This document shows positions 14,281 to 23,137 of a stretch of DNA of 64,000 bases, piece after piece. The notes beneath the pieces are model-generated. The model searched no databases and had not been told where the DNA came from. It saw only the letters and a list, made by a program, of their open reading frames with translations. A program made the translations under genes and the position numbers. The DNA is from Mycobacterium sp. 141 (lineage in GTDB: Bacteria > Actinomycetota > Actinomycetes > Mycobacteriales > Mycobacteriaceae): assembly GCF_000382405.1 (NCBI RefSeq), contig NZ_KB908260.1, positions 1 through 64,000 of the forward strand, read 5' to 3'. How positions within the stretch are numbered: position 1 is the stretch's first letter; each line of letters starts with the position of its first letter.

Positions 14281-17274
14281 CTACTTGGTGGTGTCGTACT
14301 TCTGCATCGCGTCGGCCAAACGCTGCAGCGCCTGCCCGTAATTGGCGAAATCACCACTGCGCTGGGCCTCCTGGGCCGCCGCCACTGCCGCGTCGATCTC
14401 CTGCAGCGCTGCAGCCTTGGCCGGCGACAGCTGCACGGGCGGCTGGCCCGGTACGGGCACTGACACTTCCGGTGCTTGGCCGGCCTGACCTGCCGGTGGT
14501 GGCGGCGGCGCAGCGTTGGGCGCCTGGCCCTGCACACCCGCCTTCGCGTCCGTGGGTGCGACATTCGTCGCGGTTGCACCGGCTCCTGGACCGAACAGCT
14601 CGGTCAGTGCGTCACTGACCGTCGGGCCGTAACCGACCTTGTCGTTGTAGAGCATCGCCACCCGGATCAGACGCGGATAAGACGATGCCGCGTCGCTGGT
14701 GCCCGGCGAAGCGTAAACCGGTGCAACATAGAGCAATCCGCCCTCACCGACCGGCAGGGTCAACAGATTGCCCCACCGGATGCGGTTCTGGTTGTCCCGG
14801 CCGATCACACCGAGGTCCTGGCTCACTGCGGTATCGGTGCTGATCGCGTTGAACGCCAGCTTGGGACCGTTGACCTGACCTGGGATGGTCAGAACGGTGA
14901 TCTTTCCGTAGTTCGACGGATCCGAACTGGCACTGACGTAGGCGGCCAGGAAGTCACGCTGGAACCGGTTCATCGCACTCGTCAACTGGAACGACGAGGA
15001 ATCGTCGTTGTTCGCAATGTCCTTGGCGACGATGTAGTACGGCGGTTGGTAACTGCTGGCTGTCGGGTTCGGATCCAGCGGCACATCCCAGAAGTCCTGC
15101 GCGGAGAAGAACGTGATCGGGTTGTCCACGTGGTACCGAGCCAGCAGGGCCCGCTGCACCTTGAACAGGTCCTCCGGGTACCGCAGATGTTCCTGCAGTT
15201 CCGGGGAGATGTCGCTCTTGGGCTTGACAGTGCCCGGGAACACCTTCTCCCACGCCTGCAGTACCGGATCGCTCTCGTCCTGGGCGTAGAGGGTGACCGT
15301 GCCGTCGTACGCGTCGACAGTGGCCTTGACCGAGTTACGGATGTAGGACACCTTCTTGTCCGGCGCCAACCGGTTGACCGCCACCTCGTTGGAATCCGCG
15401 GTCGCGCTCGACAGCGTCGTCAACTCCGAATACGGGTAGTTGTCCAGCGTGGTGTAGCCGTCGATGATCCACACCATGCGCCGGTTGACGATCGCCGGGT
15501 ACACACTGGTATCGGTGGTCAGCCACGGGGCCACCGCCTGCACCCGCTTGGCCGGATCGCGGTTGAACAGGATCTTGCTGTTCGCGCCGATCACGTTGGA
15601 GAACAAGAAGTTCCGCTCGGCAAACTTGGCCGCGAACACACTGCGCGACAACCAGTTGCCGATCGGGACACCGCCCTTGCCCTCGTAGGTGTAGTTCTTG
15701 GTCTCGGTGTTGGTCTCGTAGTCGTACTCACGGTCAGGGCCGTTGCTGCCGACAATCGCGTAGTCGGCGTCGGTATTGGCGATTACCGGACCGAAGTACA
15801 CCCGCGGCTGGTCCAGCGGAGCCGGACCAGGCGACACCACGCTCCCGTTGGCGCCCACGACACTGGCCAAGAACTCGGGATAGCCACCATTCTGGTTGGG
15901 GTCGTTGGCGATCCCGCGCACGGTGTTGGCCGGCGAGGCGATGAACCCGTTGCCGTGGGTGTACACCGAGTGACGGTTGATCCAGTCTCGCTGATTGTCG
16001 ATCAGGCGGTCCGGGTTGAGTTCGCGGGCGGCCACCACATAGTCCCGCAGGTTACCGTCGGGACCGATGTAGCGGTCGATGGACAGCTGGTCGGGGAAGT
16101 AGTAGAAGTTCTTGCCCTGCTGGAACTGGGTGAACGCCGGGCTCACGATGGTCGGGTCGAGCAGCCGGATGTTCGATGTGGTGGCCCGGTCCGCGGCGAC
16201 CTGGGCCGCCGTCGTCTGCCCGTTGCTCTCGTAGTTGCGGTAGGTCACGGTGTCACTGGTGAGACCGTAGGCCTGCCTGGTCGCCGTGATGCTGCGGCTG
16301 ATGTACTCGGCTTCCTTCTGCGCCGCATTGGGCTTGACGCTGAACTGCTCGACGATCAACGGCCACCCTGCACCGACCACCAGCGAGCTCAACAGCAACA
16401 GCACCACGCCGATCGCGGGGATCCGCAAGTCCCGCAATACGATTGCCGAGAACACCGCCAAGGCGCAGATCACGGCGATGGCCAGCAGGATGAGCTTGGC
16501 GGGCAACACCGCGTTGATGTCGGTGTAGCCGGCACCGGTGAACGGCTTGGCCGCACGGGTGACGCTGAGCAGCTCGTAGCGGTCCAGCCAGTAGGCGACC
16601 GCCTTGAGCAGGATCAGCGTGCCGCCGAGGCTGATCAGCTGGATACGAGCCGAGCGGCTCAGCGCGCCGGTACGCCCGGCCAGCCGGATACCACCGAACA
16701 GATAGTGGCCCAGCAGGTTTGCGATGAACGCCAAGAACGTCGCGACGAACAGGTAGGTGAGGATCAGGCGGTAGAACGGTAGATCGAACGCATAGAACCC
16801 GAGATCGCGCCCGAATTGCGGGTCTGTGATCCCGAAGTCGCCGCCGTGCAGGAACAACTGGATGCGCACCCAGTAGGTCTGGGCGACGATGCCGGCCAAC
16901 AGGCCGATGAACACCGGAACACCGATGCCGAACACCCGCAGGCGGGCCAGCACCGTCGTGCGGTACCGGGCGACCGGGTCGTTGGGCCCGGTGGCGGGAA
17001 CGAACACCGGGCGCGTGCGGTAGGCCAGCGCCAGCCCGGCGAACACGATTGCACCCAGCGCCACTCCGGCGACGAGGAACACGATGAGGCGAGTGGCGAG
17101 CACCGTGGTGAACACCGACCGGTAGCCGAGTTCTCCAAACCACAGCCAATCGACGTAAGTGTCGATGAAGCGCGGCCCGATCAGCAACAGCAGCACCACC
17201 ACGAGTGCCAGCACGATCAGAACCCGGCTTCGTCGCGTCAGCTTCGGCATCCTTGCCGCGGGCCGCATACCCAC
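14281..17274 (-). CDS. UPF0182-family large membrane protein (Rv3193c-like)
   Basis: This is a 997-residue integral membrane protein. The first 320 residues contain about seven transmembrane helices (for example [16 protein letters not shown] and [20 protein letters not shown]). They are followed by a large outer domain of about 560 residues rich in Tyr/Asn ([16 protein letters not shown], then [20 protein letters not shown]) and a Pro-rich linker ending in a helical tail. The family is conserved in actinobacteria and has no established biochemical role. Length matches relatives. GTG 17274 has GGAG 7 nt upstream; ATG 17268 is the alternative. It lies 96 bp downstream of the PDZ-Lon gene on the same strand. 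Confidence 0.93.
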   Translation of the reverse strand: MGMRPAARMPKLTRRSRVLIVLALVVVLLLLIGPRFIDTYVDWLWFGELGYRSVFTTVLATRLIVFLVAGVALGAIVFAGLALAYRTRPVFVPATGPNDPVARYRTTVLARLRVFGIGVPVFIGLLAGIVAQTYWVRIQLFLHGGDFGITDPQFGRDLGFYAFDLPFYRLILTYLFVATFLAFIANLLGHYLFGGIRLAGRTGALSRSARIQLISLGGTLILLKAVAYWLDRYELLSVTRAAKPFTGAGYTDINAVLPAKLILLAIAVICALAVFSAIVLRDLRIPAIGVVLLLLSSLVVGAGWPLIVEQFSVKPNAAQKEAEYISRSITATRQAYGLTSDTVTYRNYESNGQTTAAQVAADRATTSNIRLLDPTIVSPAFTQFQQGKNFYYFPDQLSIDRYIGPDGNLRDYVVAARELNPDRLIDNQRDWINRHSVYTHGNGFIASPANTVRGIANDPNQNGGYPEFLASVVGANGSVVSPGPAPLDQPRVYFGPVIANTDADYAIVGSNGPDREYDYETNTETKNYTYEGKGGVPIGNWLSRSVFAAKFAERNFLFSNVIGANSKILFNRDPAKRVQAVAPWLTTDTSVYPAIVNRRMVWIIDGYTTLDNYPYSELTTLSSATADSNEVAVNRLAPDKKVSYIRNSVKATVDAYDGTVTLYAQDESDPVLQAWEKVFPGTVKPKSDISPELQEHLRYPEDLFKVQRALLARYHVDNPITFFSAQDFWDVPLDPNPTASSYQPPYYIVAKDIANNDDSSSFQLTSAMNRFQRDFLAAYVSASSDPSNYGKITVLTIPGQVNGPKLAFNAISTDTAVSQDLGVIGRDNQNRIRWGNLLTLPVGEGGLLYVAPVYASPGTSDAASSYPRLIRVAMLYNDKVGYGPTVSDALTELFGPGAGATATNVAPTDAKAGVQGQAPNAAPPPPPAGQAGQAPEVSVPVPGQPPVQLSPAKAAALQEIDAAVAAAQEAQRSGDFANYGQALQRLADAMQKYDTTK

Positions 17275-17370
17275 TCGTCAACTCCAGTCTCGGGATTCCC
17301 GGATTACTGGCCTGCCTGTCCGGCCTGCCGGATTTCCCACAACTCTAGTCAGGTCCTCCGTGGGGGCGGT

Positions 17371-18399
17371 TCAGCAGCGCGGAGGTTCGCCACCGGCAGA
17401 AAGCGTGTGCAAGGCGTCGACGGCCTCGGTGAGCGTGTCGACCTTCACCAGTTCCATGCCGTCCTGCTGCGCCGAGCGGGCCTCGGCACAGTTGTCTGCA
17501 GGCACCAGGAACACCGTCGCGCCGGCTTCGTGGGCGGCCAGCATCTTGTGGGTGATACCACCGATCGACCCGACCTTGCCGTCGCCCGTGATGGTGCCGG
17601 TGCCCGCGATGAACTTGCCGTCGTTGAGATCGCCGGTAGTCAGCTTGTCCACCACGGCGAGGCTGAACATCAGGCCCGCTGACGGGCCGCCGATGTTGGC
17701 GAGGTTGAAGGTGATGTCGAACGGCGCCCACGGGGCTTCGAGCACGCCCACTCCCAGGAAGCCGTAATCGCGGTCCGAGTTGTGACCCAGGGTGATGGTG
17801 GCCGTGCCGGCGGGAGCGTTCTTGCGGCGGTAGTCGATGACGATGGTGTCCCCTGGTTTGGTCGCCTTGAGCAGCGCCTGGAACTCATCGAGGTTGGCCA
17901 CCGGCTTACCGTTGACCCCACCGATCGCGTCGCCGACCTGCAGCTTGCCCGCCGAGGGGCCCGGATCGGTCACGCTCTGCACGGTCACCGCCATCGGGTA
18001 CTTCAGGAACGACAGCGCCGCATCCTCGGCGTTGTCCTCGGAGCGCTTGAAGTCGCTGGTGTTGGCCTTGTCGATCTCGTCCTTGGACTTGTCCGGCGGG
18101 TACACCAGGTCACGCGGCACCAACTGTTCGCGGCCCGACATCCACAGCGTCAGAGCCTGACCCAGGGTCAGCCCGTCGCGCTGGGAGACTGTCGTCATGT
18201 TCAGGTGCCCTGCCGTCGGGTGCACCCGGGCGTCCGGTCCCTCGATGTCGACGACTTGTTTGCCTTCCACCTCGCCGAGGGTGTTGAAGGTCGGACCAGG
18301 CCCCAGAGACACGAAGGGCACCGTCACCACTGAGAGCAGCACGCCGAAGGCCAAAATCGGCACCAGAGCCACCACCAGCGTCAAAATCCGCCTGTTCAC
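17371..18399 (-). CDS. PDZ / Lon-type (S16) membrane-anchored protease (Rv3194c-like)
   Basis: This 342-residue protein has an N-terminal signal-anchor (LTLVVALVPILAFGVLLSVV), a PDZ domain near residues 140-215 (VQVGDAIGGVNGKPVANLDEF-like region) and a C-terminal Lon proteolytic domain. The catalytic dyad is visible as Ser in NIGGPSAGLMFSLA and Lys in GGITHKMLAAHEAG. The active site faces the periplasm. YlbL-type proteases of this class cleave membrane or secreted proteins; the substrate here is unknown. Start GTG 18399 was chosen because the 96-codon upstream extension has no hydrophobic or domain pattern and runs into the divergent gene. Confidence 0.92.
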   Translation of the reverse strand: MNRRILTLVVALVPILAFGVLLSVVTVPFVSLGPGPTFNTLGEVEGKQVVDIEGPDARVHPTAGHLNMTTVSQRDGLTLGQALTLWMSGREQLVPRDLVYPPDKSKDEIDKANTSDFKRSEDNAEDAALSFLKYPMAVTVQSVTDPGPSAGKLQVGDAIGGVNGKPVANLDEFQALLKATKPGDTIVIDYRRKNAPAGTATITLGHNSDRDYGFLGVGVLEAPWAPFDITFNLANIGGPSAGLMFSLAVVDKLTTGDLNDGKFIAGTGTITGDGKVGSIGGITHKMLAAHEAGATVFLVPADNCAEARSAQQDGMELVKVDTLTEAVDALHTLSAGGEPPRC

Positions 18400-18490
18400 G
18401 CCGCCAACAGTAAAGCCTGCGGCGTCAGGTTCACTGACAGCGTGACCCACCGCGCCGCGGGCGCACCCTGTGGTGAGTACCGTTGGGGAT

Positions 18491-19876
18491 ATGGCTGACC
18501 TGCCCTTCGGCTTCTCCGCCGGGGACGACCCCGAGCGCGACAAGCGCAAGAAAGACCCAGATCCGGGATCCGGACCCGGCCCTGGCTCTGATCCGTTCGG
18601 TTTCGGCGCCGGGGGTGCCGGCTTCGAAATGGGTGACCTGGGCCAGATCTTCACCAAGCTCGGCGAGATGTTCAGCGGGGCAGGCACGGCGATGGCCGGT
18701 GGCGGTCAGTCCGGCCCAGTGAACTACGACCTGGCCCGCCAGTTGGCGTCGAACTCGATCGGCTTCGTCGCCCCGGTGCCCGACCAGACCAAGGGCGCCG
18801 TCACCGACGCGGTCCGGCTCGCCGAAACCTGGCTCGACGGTGTCACGGCACTGCCTGCCGGAACCAGCCACACGGTCGCGTGGACGCCGAGCGATTGGCT
18901 CGACAACACGCTGGACACCTGGAAGCGGCTCTGCAATCCGGTGGCCGAGCAGATCTCGACGGTGTGGGCTTCTGCGTTGCCCGAGGAAGCCCAGAGTATG
19001 GCGGGCCCGCTGCTGGCGATGATGTCGCAGATGGGCGGCATGGCCTTCGGTTCCCAGCTCGGCCAGGCTTTGGGCAAGCTGTCTCAGGAGGTGCTGACCT
19101 CGACCGACATCGGACTGCCGCTGGGCCCCAAAGGGGTAGCGGCGCTCATGCCCGCGGCCATCGAATCGCTCTCGGAGGGCCTGGAGCGCCCGCGCAGCGA
19201 GATCCTGACGTTCCTGGCGGCCCGAGAGGCCGCGCATCACCGGCTGTTCAGCCATGTGCCGTGGCTTTCCAGTCAGTTGCTGGGCGCCGTCGAGGCGTTC
19301 GCCAAGGGCATGAAGGTCGACATGTCGGGCATCGAGGATCTCGCCAAGGGATTCAACCCGGCCTCGCTGTCGGATCCGTCCGAGATGGAGCAGCTGCTCA
19401 GCCAGGGCATGTTCGAACCCAAGGCGACACCCGAGCAGGAAGCCGCCTTGGAGCGGCTGGAAACCCTGCTCGCGTTGATCGAGGGCTGGGTGCAGACCGT
19501 GGTATCCGCGGCACTGGGTGACCGGATTCCCGGCACCGAGGCGCTGTCCGAGATGCTGCGCCGGCGGCGGGCCACCGGCGGCCCCGCCGAGCGGACCTTC
19601 GCCACGCTCGTCGGCCTGGAACTGCGGCCGCGCAAGATGCGCGAGGCGGCCGCGTTGTGGGAGCGGCTGACCGAGGCGGTCGGCTCCGACGCCCGCGACG
19701 GCGTATGGCAACACCCCGACCTGCTACCCGACGCGTCCGACCTCGACGAACCCGCCGGTTTCATCGACCGGGTGATCGGCGGCGACACCAGCGGAATCGA
19801 CAGTGCGTTCGAGCAAGCGATCGCGGATCTGCAGAAGGAACAGGATGAGGGCCCCGAACGCCCCGACGAGTCCTGA
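18491..19876 (+). CDS. DUF2342 zincin-like protein (Rv3195-like)
   Basis: This 461-residue soluble protein has a Gly/Asp-rich flexible N-terminus (residues 1-45), then an all-helical domain. The segment FLAAREAAHHRLFSHVPWL corresponds to the HExxH-like helix of this family, but the canonical E is not in the HExxH order, so peptidase activity is uncertain. The family is annotated as putative zinc metalloprotease or F420-biosynthesis-associated protein without proof. It is divergent from the PDZ-Lon gene, sharing a 91-bp promoter region, and is followed by the cyclodehydratase-like gene on the same strand. Confidence 0.9.
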   Translation: MADLPFGFSAGDDPERDKRKKDPDPGSGPGPGSDPFGFGAGGAGFEMGDLGQIFTKLGEMFSGAGTAMAGGGQSGPVNYDLARQLASNSIGFVAPVPDQTKGAVTDAVRLAETWLDGVTALPAGTSHTVAWTPSDWLDNTLDTWKRLCNPVAEQISTVWASALPEEAQSMAGPLLAMMSQMGGMAFGSQLGQALGKLSQEVLTSTDIGLPLGPKGVAALMPAAIESLSEGLERPRSEILTFLAAREAAHHRLFSHVPWLSSQLLGAVEAFAKGMKVDMSGIEDLAKGFNPASLSDPSEMEQLLSQGMFEPKATPEQEAALERLETLLALIEGWVQTVVSAALGDRIPGTEALSEMLRRRRATGGPAERTFATLVGLELRPRKMREAAALWERLTEAVGSDARDGVWQHPDLLPDASDLDEPAGFIDRVIGGDTSGIDSAFEQAIADLQKEQDEGPERPDES

Positions 19877-19928
19877 GGCCTGTGGATAACTGACCGGGCG
19901 GTGCCCCGCGTCGTGGCAGAGTCATGTC

Positions 19929-20774
19929 ATGACGACGCGGTATGTGCTGGCAACCGATCGGCCTGTGCTGTTGCGGCCCGACGGAACAGTCCAGGTGGGC
20001 TGGGATCCCCGCCGCGCGGTGCTCGTCCGCCCGCCCGGGTCGATGACACAGGCCCAACTCGCCGGGCTGCTGCGCACTCTGCAGGAAAGCGGTGCTTCCC
20101 GAGACGAACTTGCCACTGCTGCAACACAATTCGAATCGGCCGAGGCTGTCGATGAGGTGATTCGCGCGTTGACCGACGCAGGCATCGCCACCGTCGAATC
20201 ACCGCACCCGGCACGCACCGCATCGGTGCGCATCCACGGCCGGGGACCGCTCTCGGAACTGCTTACCAGTGCCTTGCGCTGCTCGGGCGCGCGAGTCCGG
20301 CACACCAGCCGACCGCACGCAGCGGCCGTACCCGACGCCACCGACCTCGTGGTACTCGCCGACTACCAGGTCACCGAACCACGGATGGTGCGCGAACTGC
20401 ACGAGGCTCGGGTTGCACATCTGCCGGTGCGGCTGCGCGACGGCGCCGGATTGGTCGGCCCGCTCGTCATCCCGGGGCTGACAAGTTGCCTGCAGTGCGC
20501 CGACCTGCACCGCAGCGAGCGGGACGCGGCATGGCCGGCACTCGCGGCACAGCTGCGCGGCACGGTCGGTACCGCCGGGCGCGCGACGATCCTGGCCACC
20601 GCGGCGCTGGCGCTGCGCCAGATCGATCTGGTGATCCAGGCGGTAAGGGAGGCCGACGCCCCGCGACGCGCCCCCGCACCGCCGCCGACGCTGGACACCA
20701 CGCTCGAACTCGACGCCGACGGCTACTCGATCACCGCGCGTCGCTGGTCACGCCACCCTGACTGCCCGTGTTGA
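19929..20774 (+). CDS. Orphan cyclodehydratase-like (ThiF/TOMM C-protein) family member (Rv3196-like)
   Basis: This 281-residue protein has the signature of the bacteriocin-type cyclodehydratase family: a winged-helix-like N-terminus (LAGLLRTLQESGASRDELAT), a central Rossmann-like stretch (DLVVLADYQVTEP) and LPVRLRDGAGLVGPLVIPGL followed by CLQCADLHR. CLQC and the C-terminal HPDCPC supply four Cys for a structural zinc. In azol(in)e peptide pathways such proteins bind the precursor leader and stimulate YcaO. No YcaO, dehydrogenase or precursor gene is in the window, so the role here is open. It is followed 58 bp downstream by the ABC1 kinase gene, as in M. tuberculosis. Confidence 0.8.
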   Translation: MTTRYVLATDRPVLLRPDGTVQVGWDPRRAVLVRPPGSMTQAQLAGLLRTLQESGASRDELATAATQFESAEAVDEVIRALTDAGIATVESPHPARTASVRIHGRGPLSELLTSALRCSGARVRHTSRPHAAAVPDATDLVVLADYQVTEPRMVRELHEARVAHLPVRLRDGAGLVGPLVIPGLTSCLQCADLHRSERDAAWPALAAQLRGTVGTAGRATILATAALALRQIDLVIQAVREADAPRRAPAPPPTLDTTLELDADGYSITARRWSRHPDCPC

Positions 20775-20832
20775 AAACCGTACGTTGCCGCTGAAGTGTG
20801 GCTCGTTCAGCGCCGTCGTGGATGATGGACTG

Positions 20833-22152
20833 GTGTCTGACATCAAACGGGGAAGCGTCGCACGCAACGCCAAGCTCGCGGGCTTGGCGGGCGGCATGGC
20901 CGGCCGGGCGGCTCTCGGCTTGGGCAAACGCCTGACCGGTAAGTCCAAAGACGAGGTCACCGCCGAGTTGATGGACAAGGCCGCGCAGCAATTGTTCACC
21001 GTGCTGGGTGAGCTCAAGGGCGGCGCAATGAAGGTCGGACAGGCCCTTTCGGTGATGGAGGCCGCCATCCCCGAGCAGTACGGCAAACCGTATCGCGAGG
21101 CACTGACCAAGCTCCAGAAAGATGCTCCCCCGTTGCCGGCAGCGAAGGTGCACCGGGTGCTCGACGGCCAACTGGGCACCAAGTGGCGGGATCGGTTCAC
21201 CTCGTTCGACGACACTCCGGTCGCCTCGGCGAGCATCGGCCAGGTGCACAAGGGCATTTGGTCCGACGGCCGCGAGGTAGCGATCAAGATCCAGTACCCG
21301 GGCGCCGACGAGGCGCTGCGCGCCGACCTGAAGACCATCCAACGACTCGTGAGTGTGTTCAAACAGCTGGCGCCCGGCGCCGACATCCAAGGCATCGTCG
21401 ATGAACTCACCGAACGCACCGAAATGGAACTGGACTACCGGCTGGAAGCCGAAAACCAGCGCGCCTTCGCCAAGGCGTACCGCAACGATCCGCACTTCGC
21501 CGTACCCTCCGTAGTCGCCAGCGCACCCAAAGTCGTCATCGCGGAATGGATGGACGGCATCCCCATGTCGGTGATCATCCACGGGGGCACCCCCGAACAG
21601 CGCGACCTCATGGGTACCCGCCTGAGCGAATTGACCTTCGACGCGCCCGCGCGGCTGGAGATGATGCACGGCGACGCGCACCCGGGCAACTTCATGCTGC
21701 TGCCTGACGGCCGCATGGGTGTCATCGACTTCGGCGCCGTTGCCCCGATGCCCGGCGGGTTCCCATCCGCGTTGGGACGAACGATCCGGCTGGCCCGCGA
21801 CCAGAAGTACGATCAGCTGCTGCCCGCGATGGAGGAAGCCGGTTTCATCCAACGGGGCCAACAGGTTTCGGTACAGGAAATCGACGACATGCTGCGCCAG
21901 TACGTCGAGCCTGTCGAGGTCGACGTGTTCCACTACACGCGTCGCTGGATCCAACGGATGGCAGCGGGTCAGTTGGACAACTCGGTGGCGCAGCTCAAGA
22001 TGGCCCGCCAGCTCGACCTGCCGGCCAATCTGGCCATCCCGCTGCGCGTGATCGCCTCGACCATCGCCATCTGCTGTCAGCTTGATGCCCACGTGCCGGT
22101 GAAATCCATTGCCACCGCACTGGTTCCGGGATTCGCAGAAGAAGCCGCCTGA
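20833..22152 (+). CDS. ABC1/UbiB-family atypical kinase (Rv3197-like)
   Basis: This 439-residue protein has the UbiB hallmarks: KxGQ motif in GGAMKVGQALSVMEAAIP, the nucleotide-binding loop VASASIGQVHKGIW, the invariant Lys in VAIKIQYPG, the catalytic loop MHGDAHPGNFMLL and the metal-binding VIDFGAVAP. UbiB proteins act as ATPases or kinases in membrane lipid or quinone metabolism; the mycobacterial homologue has been linked to macrolide resistance and lies next to whiB7. GTG 20833 (VSDIKRGSVARN) matches the start of relatives better than TTG 20785. The gene ends at a strong bidirectional hairpin shared with whiB7. Confidence 0.92.
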   Translation: MSDIKRGSVARNAKLAGLAGGMAGRAALGLGKRLTGKSKDEVTAELMDKAAQQLFTVLGELKGGAMKVGQALSVMEAAIPEQYGKPYREALTKLQKDAPPLPAAKVHRVLDGQLGTKWRDRFTSFDDTPVASASIGQVHKGIWSDGREVAIKIQYPGADEALRADLKTIQRLVSVFKQLAPGADIQGIVDELTERTEMELDYRLEAENQRAFAKAYRNDPHFAVPSVVASAPKVVIAEWMDGIPMSVIIHGGTPEQRDLMGTRLSELTFDAPARLEMMHGDAHPGNFMLLPDGRMGVIDFGAVAPMPGGFPSALGRTIRLARDQKYDQLLPAMEEAGFIQRGQQVSVQEIDDMLRQYVEPVEVDVFHYTRRWIQRMAAGQLDNSVAQLKMARQLDLPANLAIPLRVIASTIAICCQLDAHVPVKSIATALVPGFAEEAA

Positions 22153-22179
22153 CCTCTTGGAATTACTCACCTAGCCGAA

Positions 22180-22227
22180 TGTCACGCTGGAGTGACGCCG
22201 GCGTTCGGGCGTCACTCCAGCGTGACA
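22180..22227. terminator. Bidirectional terminator between ABC1 kinase and whiB7
   Basis: TGTCACGCTGGAGTGACGCC pairs perfectly with GGCGTCACTCCAGCGTGACA (20 bp, 8-nt loop). It lies between convergent genes, 28 bp after the kinase stop and 65 bp from the whiB7 stop. Confidence 0.9.
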
Positions 22228-22291
22228 GTGGGGGCAAGCGGAGCCGTGACAGGGGGCAGACCAAGCCGGACGGGACGGATCTGCCGTGGCA

Positions 22292-22603
22292 TCATGCCGC
22301 GGCCGGATTGCTCTCGACGTCCTTACGCGGACGGCCGCGCGGCCGCTTCCGGGCGACGATGCTGCCGCGGTCGAGGATTTCGCCGCCCCACACTCCCCAC
22401 GGCTCCTGCCGCTCCAACGCCGCGGCCAGACACTCGTTGCGGATCGGACAGTCCGCGCACAGCGACTTGGCGCGCTCGAGGTCGACGGGGCTCTCGGCGA
22501 ACCACAGATCCGGGTCCTCGAGGTGGCACGGCACCGCCGGCAGTCGCTTCTCGCATGTCACCGGCGTGAACCCCGTCTCCGGAGCGTTCATCGCAATCGA
22601 CAT
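22292..22603 (-). CDS. whiB7: WhiB7 antibiotic-responsive transcription factor
   Basis: This 103-residue iron-sulfur protein carries Cys at about 26, 50, 53 and 59 (VPCHLEDPDLWF, then CADCPIRNEC), the turn EPWGVWGGEI and the AT-hook RKRPRGRPRK that is unique to WhiB7. It binds SigA and AT-rich DNA upstream of -35 boxes to induce intrinsic resistance genes (erm, eis, tap in other mycobacteria). Start 22603 has AGGGGG at 8 nt; the in-frame ATG at 22609 is too close to it. The gene is preceded by a leader of about 465 nt with an upstream ORF and an attenuator, described separately. Confidence 0.97.
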   Translation of the reverse strand: MSIAMNAPETGFTPVTCEKRLPAVPCHLEDPDLWFAESPVDLERAKSLCADCPIRNECLAAALERQEPWGVWGGEILDRGSIVARKRPRGRPRKDVESNPAAA

Positions 22604-22696
22604 GTGCATATCCCCCTGCTTCCTGGTCGTAGTTTCGGCGATCGATCTGTCTTGTGACGGATCTGCGACCAGATTCCTCGGGGGATACCGACAAAT

Positions 22697-22733
22697 ATGG
22701 CCACGGATCCGGTTGACGCGGGTCCGTGGCCAT
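22697..22733 (-). terminator. Attenuator hairpin in the whiB7 leader
   Basis: On the minus strand ATGGCCACGGACC pairs with GGATCCGTGGCCAT (one bulged base), followed by ATATTTGT. It lies between the upstream ORF stop (22752) and whiB7, where premature termination would keep whiB7 off. Mycobacterial whiB7 leaders are known to contain such a conditional terminator. Confidence 0.8.
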
Positions 22734-22751
22734 TGGGCGGTGATGAGAGCT

Positions 22752-23030
22752 CTACCTAGGTGGGCTCCAATCCACGGACGCGCGGGGCATAGCGGCGGCG
22801 GCGCGGCGCTTGTGCGCGGCAATGCCTGCGACAGGCGGCCACACGGCGTTGGCGACGGGCAGATGCCGCTCGGCCGGGACCGCAGCAGCGGCGACCACGC
22901 CAACACGGGCAGCGGCCGCCGACCCAGCATGGGCGGCGGCAACCACGCCGGCAGCGGCTACGGCATAGCCGGCACGGAAGGAGGGCATGCTTGTGACCGC
23001 GACACCGCTGACTTTGATGTTGCTGATCAT
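22752..23030 (-). CDS. Alanine-rich upstream ORF in the whiB7 leader
   Basis: This 92-codon ORF starts at ATG 23030, 9 nt after AGGAGG, and stops 19 bp before the attenuator hairpin. About 29 of 92 residues are Ala, with runs such as GYAVAAAGVVAAAHAGSAAA. It has no domain. Ribosome progress on a uORF controls whiB7 attenuation in mycobacteria, and alanine starvation has been reported as an inducing signal, so Ala codons may be the sensor. The peptide itself probably has no function. An in-frame ATG at 23039 overlaps the ribosome site and is less likely. Confidence 0.75.
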   Translation of the reverse strand: MISNIKVSGVAVTSMPSFRAGYAVAAAGVVAAAHAGSAAAARVGVVAAAAVPAERHLPVANAVWPPVAGIAAHKRRAAAAMPRASVDWSPPR

Positions 23031-23075
23031 TTCGGGCATCCTCCTTCCATCTCGTCACCAGAGTTGGTGATTTTG

Positions 23076-23113
23076 AGGCTAAAGCTTAACAGCCGATTAT
23101 GACAACCTATTTT
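23076..23113 (-). promoter_or_regulatory. whiB7 promoter with WhiB7 AT-rich site
   Basis: Minus strand TTGTCA (23105-23100), an 18-bp spacer and TAGCCT (23081-23076). The sequence AAAAT lies 3-4 bp upstream of the -35 box, where WhiB7 docks through its AT-hook at its own and target promoters. The predicted start near 23069 is about 40 nt before the upstream ORF. Confidence 0.6.
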
Positions 23114-23137
23114 CTACCTGCGGTTTTGGCGTGATCT

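Noticed and set aside
14476-16782. 768-codon plus-strand ORF across the UPF0182 gene
   Set aside because: Antisense shadow of a high-GC gene; His/Arg/Val-rich with no domain, while the minus frame has clear transmembrane helices and family motifs.
19929-22152. Complete azol(in)e-peptide (TOMM) cluster
   Set aside because: Only the C-protein-like gene is present; no YcaO, dehydrogenase or precursor gene in the window.
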